64,000 nucleotides of DNA, from NCBI RefSeq assembly GCF_020171805.1, contig NZ_JAIVAF010000004.1, positions 1-64,000 on the forward strand, read 5' to 3'. Positions 25,889 through 34,657 of the stretch are shown one piece after another (the first letter of the stretch is position 1; each line of letters starts with the position of its first letter). The notes beneath the pieces were generated by a model. That model was not told the origin of the DNA. It saw only the letters and a list, made by a program, of their open reading frames with translations, and did no database searches. Both the position numbers and the translations under genes were made by a program. The stretch comes from Guptibacillus algicola (lineage in GTDB: Bacteria; Bacillota; Bacilli; Bacillales; Guptibacillaceae).

Positions 25889-26242
25889 GATTATTTTACG
25901 TTCAATAAAGGAAAAACAAATGACAGGATGAGGAAGATCAACTTCCTCCCCTCTATCATTCAAAGGGACTTTTAGCACGTGTCATCCCAACTATCCTCAG
26001 GTCCCCATTACCTCCTGAAAGCTAATTCACCTTAAATCATTCAATGTACAAAATTTTGTTAGCACCTTTCCTTCATATTGAATCCCTTACAGTGTACCAA
26101 ACAGGACCATGTCCACGCCCATAAACATTGTAAACAACTCTGGGTCCTTTCTCATCAATTCTTTTATATTCCGTCATCAGACTCTAAACTCTCCTTTATT
26201 CTCACTTAACAATCTTTCGATAGATTGAAAGTGACCCACACT
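25889..26242. other. Intergenic region with one possible very small gene
   Basis: About 350 bp. The only gene-like content is a minus-strand frame at 26073-26177 (listed separately). A 12-bp palindrome ACAAAATTTTGT lies at 26047-26058. The rest is AT-rich with no structure I can support. Confidence 0.5.
26073..26177 (-). CDS. Possible very small protein (34 aa)
   Basis: ATG at 26177 is preceded by AAAGGAGAG at about 11 bases, a slightly long distance. The peptide reads MTEYKRIDEKGPRVVYN, then VYGRGHGPVWYTVRDSI and TGA. The aromatic and Gly-rich C-terminus looks like real coding sequence rather than noise. It could be an intact small protein or the remnant of a longer gene; nothing similar is recognised. 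Confidence 0.35.
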   Translation of the reverse strand: MTEYKRIDEKGPRVVYNVYGRGHGPVWYTVRDSI

Positions 26243-26259
26243 AAAAGGAGTTGTTTTGA

Positions 26260-27069
26260 TTGAAGAAAATCGTAACAGGCACGTTAATCGCAATGCTCGC
26301 TTTCGGTCTCATCCTAAAGCCAACTGGAAATGCATTTGCGAAAAAGGACGATAAGATTCTTAATGTGGCACACCGAGGTGCGTCTGGGTATGCACCTGAA
26401 AATACGATGGCAGCATTCGAAAAAGCTGTAGACATGAAGGCTGATTTGTTTGAACTCGATGTTCAGCTTAGTAAAGATGGTGAAGTCGTTGTGATCCACG
26501 ATACATCTGTCGATCGAACGACGAACGGTACTGGTAAAGTGAAGGAACATACGCTTGAAGAGCTTCGTTCTTTAGATGCAGGCAGCTGGTTCGACGAATC
26601 GTTCACTGGCGAACGAATTCCTACGCTAGGGGAAGTGCTCGATCAGTATCGCGGTAAGATTGGTATTTTGATCGAAATCAAATCACCATCTCTATACCCG
26701 GGAATTGAACAAAAAGTCGCAGACGAGCTTAAAGAAAGAAACATGCATAAACCTACTAACAACAAGATCATCGTTCAGTCATTTGACCACGACTCTGTCC
26801 AAACGTTTCATAATATCCTTCCTTCTGTTCCAGTTGGTGTACTCGTCTACAATCCAACTCACCTTACCGATATAAGCTTAAAAGAATTCTCTCGTTATGC
26901 AGAGTACGTGAACCCGGGTAAATCGTTAGTTGATGAAGAAGTCGTTGATAGAATCCATGACTATGACATGGACATTCATCCTTGGACAGCACGCGATCGT
27001 GAGTCGGTAGAAGCCCTTAAAGAAGCAGGCGTTGACGGAATCATAACGGATTATCCTGACTACATGTAG
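26260..27069 (+). CDS. Secreted glycerophosphodiester phosphodiesterase (GDPD)
   Basis: 269 aa. A signal peptide (about 1-27) precedes a GDPD TIM-barrel domain. The catalytic residues are seen in AHRGASGYAPENTMAAF (His-Arg plus Glu), FELDVQLSKDGEVVVIHD (Glu/Asp metal ligands and second His) and IEIKSP. Enzymes of this family release glycerol-3-phosphate from lipid head groups or wall teichoic acid. The start is TTG at 26260, 9 bases after AAAAGGAG. Single gene; no clear Pho box was found in front. Confidence 0.88.
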   Translation: MKKIVTGTLIAMLAFGLILKPTGNAFAKKDDKILNVAHRGASGYAPENTMAAFEKAVDMKADLFELDVQLSKDGEVVVIHDTSVDRTTNGTGKVKEHTLEELRSLDAGSWFDESFTGERIPTLGEVLDQYRGKIGILIEIKSPSLYPGIEQKVADELKERNMHKPTNNKIIVQSFDHDSVQTFHNILPSVPVGVLVYNPTHLTDISLKEFSRYAEYVNPGKSLVDEEVVDRIHDYDMDIHPWTARDRESVEALKEAGVDGIITDYPDYM

Positions 27070-27098
27070 TGCCTGTTACCACCCGGTATTTGTCGAAT
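27069..27098. repeat. Dispersed GTGCCTG/CACCCG repeat, family 2, copy 2
   Basis: GTGCCTGTTACCACCCGG then TATTTGTCGAA, starting at the last base of the GDPD stop codon. Relatives occur at 16132, 29812 and 47936. Confidence 0.65.
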
Positions 27099-27171
27099 GA
27101 TATCTTTCACCCTCTGTTTAGTTTCTTATGGAAATGGGAACCAATAAAGGAAAAGGAAGGAGTTGTTGAAT

Positions 27172-27681
27172 ATGAGTAAGAATACTTCTTTACTACTTGC
27201 GATTGGATTAGCTGCCGGCACGCTACTCGCGGGCTGTGGAAATAATTCAGCAGAGGAAGACACGCAAAATAATTCATCAGAAGAATCCACCATGAATGAT
27301 GACGCTGTAACTGAAGATAGTTCTGGTGGCGGTGGCGCTGGTGATAGCAACACTGCAGGAGAAGGCAGCGAAATGGATCTTGAAACAGGTGTCGATCAAG
27401 TAATGACTGACCTTGACTCTCTTAGCAAGGTTCTAGATGAATCACCTGATGATGTTACGAAAATGAACGAACTCGGAAATCAGATTGACTCTCACTGGGA
27501 GCTTTTTGAGGAGAAGCTTGAAAAAGAATATCCTGATGAGTACAAGAATATCGAAGAAGATCTTTATCCATTGATCGATGAAGCAAAAAAGGACGAACCT
27601 GATGTTGAAAAAGTACGTGAGCTACTAGATGCAACAAAAACGAAGCTCACATCATTCAAAGATACTATGAAGATGGAATAG
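27172..27681 (+). CDS. Predicted lipoprotein with helical C-terminal domain
   Basis: 169 aa. Lipobox LLAGC gives Cys22. A Ser/Asp/Gly-rich linker (about 25-72) precedes a helical domain (about 75-169) with repeated acidic heptads (VDQVMTDLDSLSKVLDE; NQIDSHWELFEEKLEKEY). The helical domain vaguely recalls imelysin/EfeO-like helical bundles, but the link is weak. AAGGAG lies 9 bases before the ATG at 27172; a TTG three codons earlier is not needed. A terminator follows. Confidence 0.65.
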   Translation: MSKNTSLLLAIGLAAGTLLAGCGNNSAEEDTQNNSSEESTMNDDAVTEDSSGGGGAGDSNTAGEGSEMDLETGVDQVMTDLDSLSKVLDESPDDVTKMNELGNQIDSHWELFEEKLEKEYPDEYKNIEEDLYPLIDEAKKDEPDVEKVRELLDATKTKLTSFKDTMKME

Positions 27682-27688
27682 TCTACAT

Positions 27689-27726
27689 AAAAAGCTGTAC
27701 TCCGAAAATGGAGAACAGCTTTTTTA
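27689..27726. terminator. Bidirectional terminator
   Basis: AAAAAGCTGT and ACAGCTTTTT arms with an inner CTCC/GGAG stem. It serves the lipoprotein on the plus strand and the zinc-finger gene on the minus strand; the TAA of the latter lies at its edge. Confidence 0.85.
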
Positions 27727-27879
27727 GATGCTTCCCCTTTTCTTTTTTGAACGGGGAACGCTTTTGGCACATGAAAAACAGTACAGCTCTTTTTCCTCAC
27801 CTACAACGCCATCCAAAAATCCATCTCTACAAAAAAGTTCTTTCCCACACACTGTGCATGATCCTACGTTTTCAATCAT
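27724..27879 (-). CDS. Small zinc-finger protein (51 aa)
   Basis: ATG at 27879 follows AAGGTGTGG, 13 bp after the end of a broken VOC gene. The peptide has CTVC (8-11), a further Cys17, and CFSC (34-37), followed by a very basic tail (KSVPRSKKKRGS), so a Cys4 zinc ribbon with a nucleic-acid-contacting tail is plausible. It ends in a shared terminator. Function unknown; the intact frame beside a pseudogene suggests it is still used. Confidence 0.65.
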   Translation of the reverse strand: MIENVGSCTVCGKELFCRDGFLDGVVGEEKELYCFSCAKSVPRSKKKRGSI

Positions 27880-27891
27880 CGAAACCACACC

Positions 27892-28235
27892 TTACTTCTC
27901 CAAAAGTTCAATGCCTCGACCATCTGGATCCTCGATCCAAATGAACAAACCGTATTCACTCTTCTCAAGCTCCTTAACTAGAGGAACACCGATCGCATCC
28001 AGATGTTTCATAGATTCCTCAATGTTTTCGACCTGGAAATTCAACATCACTTGCTGATCCATCGATAAATACTGATAGTAAAGAAGGAAAAGATTGTTTC
28101 ATTTCCCTCTTGTGGGGTGATGACTGTTCCATTCCAGGACTCCACTTCAATTCCGAGTACTTCCTGGTATCATCTCGCAAGTGCAGCAACATCCGGTGAT
28201 CGCCAAAACACTCCACCAAAGCCTTTGATCTTCAT
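27892..28235 (-). pseudogene. VOC-family gene with in-frame TGA and frameshift
   Basis: The minus strand reads MKIKGFGGVFWRSPDVAALAR, then TGA where relatives have Trp (AR-W-YQEVLGIEV). It continues in frame to about 28080, where a single-base shift in a TTCTTTAC stretch moves it to another frame, reading YYQYLSMDQQVMLNFQVENI and ending with WIEDPDGRGIELLEK and TAA. Both ends of a typical VOC protein of about 115 aa are therefore present but not joined. A ribosome binding site is retained. If the strain recodes TGA or the assembly is wrong, it could be functional. Confidence 0.8.
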
Positions 28236-28314
28236 CTCATTACCTCTACGATAGATTGTATCTCTCCTACTAATGGCTTCGCTTCGTAAACGGATACTCC
28301 TTTTATAAGAACAC

Positions 28315-28352
28315 AAAAAACAAGCTCCTCAGTCAGTAGGCTGAGGAGCTTG
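28315..28352 (-). terminator. Terminator of the glutamate dehydrogenase gene
   Basis: Perfect 12-bp stem CAAGCTCCTCAG (28321-28332) with CTGAGGAGCTTG (28341-28352); minus-strand T-run from 28315-28320. Confidence 0.9.
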
Positions 28353-28361
28353 AAATGAATC

Positions 28362-29741
28362 TTAATAAAGTTTCCCGTGACGATAAAGTGTATTTGATAG
28401 TTTCATCACTGAGTGCATATAGCAATTCTGGCGAAGTGGAAACGGATCGTTAAAGAATTGTGGGAACACTTGATCCATCGTTTCTTTCATTTTCTTAAGA
28501 AGCATCGTGTTCACTTCTTCTTCGCTGTAGAACTGTGTTTCACGTCCCTGTAACCATTCCAAATACGAAACGATTACACCACCTGCGTTCGCAAGAATAT
28601 CCGGAACGATCAGGACACCATTCTGGCTCAAGTAATCATCTGCTTTCATCGTGATCGGACCGTTCGCACCTTCAATAATCAAACGCGCTTTGACTTTTTC
28701 CATATTATCTTCGTGGATTTGGTCTTCAAGAGCTGCAAGAATCAATACATCCGTATCAAGATAAAGCACATCTTCACGGTCTCGAATGTCTGCTTCAATG
28801 CCGTTCTGACTTAACGCCTCATCTGATGTCGGCAAGTCACCATCATTCTCTGATGTGTATTTTACAAGAGCATTGATATCGAGCCCATCTGAATGATAAA
28901 GCGTCACATTCCGATCGCTCACCGCAACAACCTTCGTCTTAATGTAGTTACAGTTATAAGCTTCAAGCGCTGCAACAGAACCAACATTACCAAAGCCTTG
29001 AATTCCAAACGTTAAATCGCGTTTGTAATGCTCCATAGCTGTTTTCGCAAATAAGTTCTCGTTCTTCTCAAACCAATCTTTGTTGTCGTTAATGAAATCG
29101 TGCATCATATAACGGAATGTGTAATACACACCTTTACCAGTTGCTTCTCTTCGACCGAGAGAACCGCCGTTCAAATGACTTTTACCTGTAAAACTCCCAC
29201 GGTACGGCTGCCCTGGATGAATACTTTTGAACTCACCCATCATCCAATCCATCTCTCGCTCACCAGTACCTACGTCTGGTGCTGGAATATCTTTGTCTGG
29301 TCCAAGGATATCACTGAAATAGTGAACATATTTCTTTGAAATCGTATGTAGTTCCTTTTCAGAGTACTCTCTTGGATTGATGACTACGCCGCCTTTTCCT
29401 CCACCGAACGGCACTTCGTGAAGCGCATTCTTAAGCGTCATCAATGTTGCAAGGTTAACGACCTCATCCTCATCGACCGATTCATGGAAGCGCACACCGC
29501 CTTTATAAGGACCAAGCGCATTGTTATGTTGTACCCGGAATGCAGGAATGCGTAAGATCTTCCCATTTTCCATCGGTACTCGTAGAAATGATTTCTGAAT
29601 TTGGTTTGGTGTGGAAAGAATTGCTTCAAGAGAATCAAAAGCAAGCTCTCTCTCTTCTCCACTAAAATTCGGCATAAATGAGTCATCTTGTAATAGTGCA
29701 TCCAACGATTCTTGTACAACTGCTCCATATTTACTAGCCAA
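28362..29741 (-). CDS. Glu/Leu/Phe/Val dehydrogenase, probably NAD(P)-glutamate dehydrogenase
   Basis: 459 aa. Oxidative deamination of glutamate (or reductive amination of 2-oxoglutarate). Visible are GPYKGGVRFHESV, PFGGGKGGV with the substrate-binding Lys, PAPDVGTGEREMDWM, and the Rossmann motif FGIQGFGNVGSVAA. It is about 35 aa longer than RocG/GudB of Bacillus, with an insert near KDWFEKNENLFAKTAMEHYK, so it represents a different GDH subgroup. The start is TTG at 29741, 11 bases after GGAGG; an ATG seven bases earlier is out of frame. Own terminator. Coenzyme preference is not decided. Confidence 0.85.
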   Translation of the reverse strand: MASKYGAVVQESLDALLQDDSFMPNFSGEERELAFDSLEAILSTPNQIQKSFLRVPMENGKILRIPAFRVQHNNALGPYKGGVRFHESVDEDEVVNLATLMTLKNALHEVPFGGGKGGVVINPREYSEKELHTISKKYVHYFSDILGPDKDIPAPDVGTGEREMDWMMGEFKSIHPGQPYRGSFTGKSHLNGGSLGRREATGKGVYYTFRYMMHDFINDNKDWFEKNENLFAKTAMEHYKRDLTFGIQGFGNVGSVAALEAYNCNYIKTKVVAVSDRNVTLYHSDGLDINALVKYTSENDGDLPTSDEALSQNGIEADIRDREDVLYLDTDVLILAALEDQIHEDNMEKVKARLIIEGANGPITMKADDYLSQNGVLIVPDILANAGGVIVSYLEWLQGRETQFYSEEEVNTMLLKKMKETMDQVFPQFFNDPFPLRQNCYMHSVMKLSNTLYRHGKLY

Positions 29742-29811
29742 TTTTCATCACCCCTCCAATTTACCTATTCAATTAGTAGTTACCCTACTGTATAACGTTC
29801 AAACGGGGGAT

Positions 29812-29853
29812 CGTGCCTGTCACTCCCCGAAGTTTGTCATATTTTGGCGAAAG
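29812..29853. repeat. Dispersed GTGCCTG/CACCCG repeat, family 2, copy 3
   Basis: CGTGCCTGTCACTCCCCG, then TTTGTCA and TGGCGAAAG. It lies directly before the terminator of the acetamidase-family gene. Confidence 0.55.
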
Positions 29854-29855
29854 AA

Positions 29856-29896
29856 GAAGCCTCCACTCTGGCATACCACCTGTGGAGGCTATTCTT
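29856..29896 (-). terminator. Terminator of the acetamidase-family gene
   Basis: AGCCTCCAC (29858-29866) with GTGGAGGCT (29882-29890), T-rich on both sides. Confidence 0.7.
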
Positions 29897-29924
29897 TAGT
29901 TTCACCATTTATGATAAATAGTAA

Positions 29925-30827
29925 TCACCCGATCAACCTAACCCCAAACTTCTCCTCCAGCCACTTCGGCACAACAAATCTTACCGTCATCAGTGGATCA
30001 ACAACCTGACAAATTTCCACTTGCCCGACCGCGCTCATGAGCATCGTAACCTCACTCACCGACATTCCTGTTTTCTCTACAATGCGATCGATCATAAGCT
30101 CCGTCGCAATCTTCACCGCTTCCTCAAGCGTTTGTGATGAAGCAATCTGTGTGACCACTTCGTTATTTTCAAGCATTGGTTGTACGACACGTTCTTCTTT
30201 CAATACCTCAAGTGTTACCGTAGCTTTTCCTGGTACTTCGATTCCAGAAACGCTCACTTCACCGTCACCCATGGCCGCATGAAAATCACCTAGACCAAAC
30301 AGTGCTCCCTCAACCGCTACCGGAAAATAAAGCGTCGCGCCCTCCGTGATCATCTTATTATCCATGTTGCCTCCATGAGCACCAGGGGTTCCGCACGATA
30401 CGCCTTCTCCTTCTGGCGCCACACCGATTACGCCGATCATAGGATTTAATGGGATTTCAATGTGATTGAAAATCGCCTTACCATCCTGAATAGGAATCAC
30501 CTTCGACTCCATCTCTTTCAGTCGATGCCCCATAACACCAAGTTCAGGACCTACTACCATTACACCTTGATTACCGATTTCAAGCTTCTCGATCTTCACT
30601 TTCAAAACATCGCCAGGCATCGCACCCTCTACATAGATTGGACCTGTCGCAGGATTCACCCGGTTCCAGTCGATACCGGTAATCTCAGTGTCTTCCGATT
30701 GTATTTGATTTTCAAAACAATCGTATGTACTGATCTCAATCGTTTCACCTGTTTTTACACTTTTCACCTGGGCATGAGTTTTATTGAAATCGTAGATAAC
30801 AGATTCTGTGGATAGAGTATGCGTCAT
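29925..30827 (-). CDS. Acetamidase/formamidase family protein
   Basis: 300 aa hydrolase of small amides (release of ammonia). Typical motifs are GPIYVEGAMPGDVLKVKIE (near 59-77), EGEGVSCGTPGAHGGNMDNK and DFHAAMGDGEVSVSGIEV, as in the FmdA/AmdA family. AGGAGGTAGAAAT precedes the ATG. An inverted repeat CTACTT-N6-AAGTAG at 30854-30871 lies just before the binding site and may be an operator. With glutamate dehydrogenase next door on the same strand it fits a nitrogen-scavenging role, but each has its own terminator. Confidence 0.85.
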   Translation of the reverse strand: MTHTLSTESVIYDFNKTHAQVKSVKTGETIEISTYDCFENQIQSEDTEITGIDWNRVNPATGPIYVEGAMPGDVLKVKIEKLEIGNQGVMVVGPELGVMGHRLKEMESKVIPIQDGKAIFNHIEIPLNPMIGVIGVAPEGEGVSCGTPGAHGGNMDNKMITEGATLYFPVAVEGALFGLGDFHAAMGDGEVSVSGIEVPGKATVTLEVLKEERVVQPMLENNEVVTQIASSQTLEEAVKIATELMIDRIVEKTGMSVSEVTMLMSAVGQVEICQVVDPLMTVRFVVPKWLEEKFGVRLIG

Positions 30828-31075
30828 ATTTCTACCTCCTTGAAATGTAAAAACTACTTCTGAATAAGTAGACTACCAATTTTTAACTACTTCAATTATA
30901 TAATCATACGAATTTAGAATCTAATAACTTAACTCACAAATTAGTAAACTCCACACGGTCCTTCTCTCCTAAACCATTTGGCGTATACTCCACTAGTTAC
31001 TTCTACATATTTATTATCCGTTAAACCACTAGTACCATTAGTGTAAGAGTTTACAAACAAATAGGAGGTAATCAC

Positions 31076-32899
31076 ATGATTACTAGAAGCGTTAGAACCG
31101 GATTGTTCTTTTTTATAATGATGACGATGATTCTCTTCCCGCTTAGTGGTCAGGCTACATCTAAAAAGAATACGACGACCTCATCAACTAGCAAAGCAAC
31201 CTTGAGCGCAGAAGCATATGATCGACCAGCACAGTATGACAGCTACATCACAGAGAAAGATATATTTATAGAAATGCGAGATGGTGTTGTGTTGACCGCT
31301 GACGTTCATCGTCCGGAAGGCGCAGGACCTTTTCCAGTTATCATGACGCAAACGCCTTACAATAAAAATCAAAGCAATAAAGAAAACAAGAATGAATATC
31401 TCATCAAACGTGGTTATGTTCATGTGGTTGTGGATGTTCGTGGAACTGGATCTTCTGAAGGCGCGTGGGATTCCTTTGGACAGCTTGAGCAAGGTGATGG
31501 TAAGGAACTTGTAGAATGGGCAGCGAACCAACCATGGAGCAACGGAAAAGTCGGTTTGTACGGTTCTTCCTACCGTGCAATCAATCAACTTTTCACAGCT
31601 GCTCAACAGCCTGAAGGGTTAGAAGCGATTTTTCCTGTTGTGCCGATGGCTGATGTGTATCGTGATATTGCTATGTCAGGTGGAATGGTGAATACAGGAT
31701 TTATCCCGCTCTGGTTAGGACTCGTCACTAGTAGCGGTGTACTTCCTCCGACATATACGATGTCTGAACCGATTAAAGCGAGCAGTGTGATGATCAATCA
31801 TGCGGCGCAAACAACTGGCTACCCTGCGAATACACTGAGTGAAGCGATAACGGGTGGAGATTTTGCTTATGATGGTCCGGCCGCACAGCTGCGCTCTCCA
31901 ATCTATGTGGCAGATCAAATTCAGGTACCAACCTTTTTCACAGGTGGTTTACATGATTTGTTTCAAAGAGGTACACCGTTACTTTACGAAAAGCTGAGAG
32001 ACAATGGTGTAACGACGAAACTTCTGATGGGGAATTGGACGCACGGGAATTATGGTAGCGGGTTACCAGCGGATAACATCCCAAAGCTCGACCAAATCGC
32101 TTTAAGATGGTTCGACAAGTACTTGATGGGGATCGGTGAAACAAACGTTGAAGGAATTCCTGACGTGACGCAACACGTCCTTGGTGAAAATCGTTTCAGA
32201 GTTCAGCCGGGTTGGCCACACGCAGAGGCACAGGCTGCAAGGTATTACCTTCATGAAGGAGCATCACTATCAAAAGAAACGCCTTCACCTGATGAGTCTC
32301 CTACTATGATGGCTCAGCAGCCGGTAAACGGTATTTGTTCCGGAAGTACGAACCAGTGGACAGCTGGCATTCCTAGTTTTCTACCATGTACAAAGGATAA
32401 CCGCTTAACTGAAACGACAGAACTCACTTACACAACTGATCCAATAGAGAACGACCTTCAACTATCAGGTCCAATCTCAGCAGAAATTTTCGCAAGTACA
32501 ACTGCGAGAGAATTAGTTCTTTCTGTTCGCTTAACAGATGTTGCTCCTGACGGAAGTTCTAAGGAAATCACTGCAGGCTGGCTAGCTGCATCACACCGAG
32601 CAGTTAATGAGAGTAAGAGCCGCTTCTTAGATGGTGAAAACATTCAACCATGGCATCCGTTCACAAGGGCTGCCCTACAGGAAGTAACGCCGAACGAAGT
32701 AATGCCTTTACAAATTGAAATCTTCCCTACTAATGTCGTTATAAAAGAAGGTCACAAGTTACGTGTTTCGATTGGACCAAGTGACTTTCCACACGCAATG
32801 TCACCTGCTCCACAACAACTAGACCAGACTGGTGGCATTGCTACGATTTTAAATAATGAAGAATATCCATCTTCTATCGTAGTACCAATTGTAAAATAA
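31076..32899 (+). CDS. Secreted CocE/NonD-family hydrolase (X-Pro dipeptidyl-peptidase S15-like)
   Basis: 607 aa. A signal peptide (about 1-27) precedes an alpha/beta-hydrolase domain and a C-terminal jelly-roll domain, as in CocE. The oxyanion Tyr region is QTPYNKN, the nucleophile motif VGLYGSSYRAINQL, the Asp TGGLHDLFQRG and the His GNWTHGNYGS. The nucleophile elbow is GSSYRA instead of the usual G-x-S-Y-x-G, so position +2 carries Arg and the closing Gly is Ala. AGGAGGTAATCAC precedes the ATG. Likely an extracellular esterase or peptidase; the substrate is unknown. Confidence 0.85.
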   Translation: MITRSVRTGLFFFIMMTMILFPLSGQATSKKNTTTSSTSKATLSAEAYDRPAQYDSYITEKDIFIEMRDGVVLTADVHRPEGAGPFPVIMTQTPYNKNQSNKENKNEYLIKRGYVHVVVDVRGTGSSEGAWDSFGQLEQGDGKELVEWAANQPWSNGKVGLYGSSYRAINQLFTAAQQPEGLEAIFPVVPMADVYRDIAMSGGMVNTGFIPLWLGLVTSSGVLPPTYTMSEPIKASSVMINHAAQTTGYPANTLSEAITGGDFAYDGPAAQLRSPIYVADQIQVPTFFTGGLHDLFQRGTPLLYEKLRDNGVTTKLLMGNWTHGNYGSGLPADNIPKLDQIALRWFDKYLMGIGETNVEGIPDVTQHVLGENRFRVQPGWPHAEAQAARYYLHEGASLSKETPSPDESPTMMAQQPVNGICSGSTNQWTAGIPSFLPCTKDNRLTETTELTYTTDPIENDLQLSGPISAEIFASTTARELVLSVRLTDVAPDGSSKEITAGWLAASHRAVNESKSRFLDGENIQPWHPFTRAALQEVTPNEVMPLQIEIFPTNVVIKEGHKLRVSIGPSDFPHAMSPAPQQLDQTGGIATILNNEEYPSSIVVPIVK

Positions 32900-32912
32900 A
32901 TATTTTCTCCAG

Positions 32913-32946
32913 GGGGGGTCAGGCACGTGCCTGACCCCCCTCTTTT
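32913..32946 (+). terminator. Palindromic terminator, dispersed repeat family 1, copy 1
   Basis: Perfect 28-bp palindrome (32913-32940) with arm GGGGGGTCAGGCAC, then TCTTTT. It has the same core as the elements at 34293 and 56838. Confidence 0.75.
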
Positions 32947-33006
32947 GCACTATACTAGTTTTATAGGCACCACGACTGGTGTCAACCTAGTAAGGGGAGA
33001 TGTTGG

Positions 33007-34284
33007 TTGATAAAAAAAATCATATTACACATTAAGGAAAGTATTTGGTTTATCCCTGGAACATATTCTGTTCTATCATTTCTACTAGCTGTAGTAGTCA
33101 TCTTAATCGATACGGTTTATTACGAAGAAGTTCAACAGTACATTCCCTCTTTCTTAACAACCACTGTTGATCTTGCTCAAACCACTCTTGCTTCTCTTTC
33201 CGCAGCGTTATTGACCATGACCACCATAACCTTTTCTACAATCATGGTTGTTCTAACCACCTATTCTTCACAATTTTCACCAAGAACCCTTAAGAACTTC
33301 ACGACGAATCAAACAACGATGCGAGTTCTAGGAATCTTTATGGGTGGCTTCGTTTATTCAATCCTAACATTATTATTCATGCGAAAAGAATTAATCGATC
33401 ATGAAGTGATAGCTGCAACAATAGGTGTTATCACCGCTTTTGTGTGTCTCGCATTTTTCGCCTTCTTTTTGCATAGAGTTGCTAGTTCCATCCAGGTTAG
33501 TAATTTAATAAAAGAATTAACGGATGACTCCCTAACAATGATACGAGAAGCAACTACTGCGCTTGATAATGGTGGTAATAAAATCTCTAATTCTAAGCCT
33601 CACTTCCCCTCTAGCTATGTGAATGTGACTGAAGTGAATGCTACAAACTATGGTTATGTTAAACTGATCGATTATGAAGGTTTACTATCGTTAGCGATTA
33701 ACAATGACTATGTGATAGAAGTAAATGAATATATCGGTAGCTTTGTTACTCCGGAAAGCAATATCCTGTCTATTTATCATTGTGGAGACGAAGCAAACGT
33801 TGCGGTCAACCAGTTCATCACTGTTGGAGATGAGCGCTCAAGCGTCCAGGATATAGATTTTGGGATTCAAAAGATGGTCGAAATCGCATTGAGAGCAATT
33901 TCCCCAGGAATTAATGACCCTAACACGGCTATTGCCTGTATCGACTATCTAAGATTACCGTTAGTAGAAGCATTTCAACTTGGTGGGAACTACATCACCT
34001 ACTATGAAGAAGGAAATGCTAGAATAGTTGGCTCCCAGAAAAATGTAGATGAGCTTTTATATTCAACGTTTTACCAAATAAGCTTCTATGGTAAAGAGGA
34101 CGTCTCCATCCTCCTAGCAATTTTCGATACTCTGATCTATATTTCTCAAAATAGTAACGATGTTGTAAAAAAGAAAGTGTTAGAGATTAGCGAGTATGTT
34201 ATGAACCGTTTTGATCAGGATGCATTAGACGTACTGGACCGTAAGCATGTAGATGCAAAACGTGTGAAGTTAGTAGGAATTTAA
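33007..34284 (+). CDS. DUF2254 membrane protein
   Basis: 425 aa. Four hydrophobic segments in the first 165 residues (about 15-38, 60-85, 106-124 and 134-160) are followed by a large soluble domain. The stretch LASLSAALLTMTTITFSTIM and TTYSSQFSPRTLKNF is characteristic of DUF2254. The family is predicted to form an ion-conducting or osmosensing membrane protein; that is uncertain. The start is TTG at 33007, preceded by AAGGGGAG; no closer start is in frame. It ends at a dispersed palindrome. Confidence 0.82.
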   Translation: MIKKIILHIKESIWFIPGTYSVLSFLLAVVVILIDTVYYEEVQQYIPSFLTTTVDLAQTTLASLSAALLTMTTITFSTIMVVLTTYSSQFSPRTLKNFTTNQTTMRVLGIFMGGFVYSILTLLFMRKELIDHEVIAATIGVITAFVCLAFFAFFLHRVASSIQVSNLIKELTDDSLTMIREATTALDNGGNKISNSKPHFPSSYVNVTEVNATNYGYVKLIDYEGLLSLAINNDYVIEVNEYIGSFVTPESNILSIYHCGDEANVAVNQFITVGDERSSVQDIDFGIQKMVEIALRAISPGINDPNTAIACIDYLRLPLVEAFQLGGNYITYYEEGNARIVGSQKNVDELLYSTFYQISFYGKEDVSILLAIFDTLIYISQNSNDVVKKKVLEISEYVMNRFDQDALDVLDRKHVDAKRVKLVGI

Positions 34285-34292
34285 TTATAGTT

Positions 34293-34316
34293 GGGGCCAG
34301 GCACGTGCCTGGCCCC
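34293..34316. repeat. Dispersed palindrome family 1, copy 2
   Basis: Perfect 24-bp palindrome with arm GGGGCCAGGCAC, right after the DUF2254 gene. The T-run of a classic terminator is missing. Confidence 0.7.
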
Positions 34317-34563
34317 ATCTAGCAAAAATTCACCACACCAAAAGACCCAATCACAATACTCCTCCATTTTCCTTCTCTCCCTTTTGTACCAATTTACTAG
34401 AAACCGCTTGCAAACTACCCCTTTTGTTCTCTACTATTCAAGAAGAATATTTCTTTACTGTTAAACCTCTAGATAACCTCATTATTAACCAAGTAGACTT
34501 ATGATCTTTTGTTTTTTCGTTAAGGTTTATTAATTTTTGCCTGTAACATTTGGACCATAAACC

Positions 34564-34602
34564 TTAACAATCCCCTAACAATCTATTAATAGGTCCTTAA
34601 CG
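34564..34602 (+). promoter_or_regulatory. Pho box: four hexamers at 11-bp spacing
   Basis: TTAACA (34564), CTAACA (34575), TTAATA (34586) and TTAACG (34597) begin exactly 11 bp apart, the arrangement bound by PhoP dimers in Bacillus (TT[AC]ACA-like repeats). It sits 56 bp before the ATG of the alkaline phosphatase, with no good -35, as in PhoP-activated promoters. Confidence 0.85.
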
Positions 34603-34657
34603 CTTGTCTAGTAGAGTACACATTGTGAGAGAAAACGAAACACGGGAGGAACTCATT

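Larger units (their letters stand above)
34285..34657. other. Upstream region of the alkaline phosphatase gene
   Basis: About 370 bp. After the repeat at 34293-34316, an AT-rich stretch leads to a four-unit Pho box (34564-34602) and then the GGGAGG binding site. No gene was found. Confidence 0.6.
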
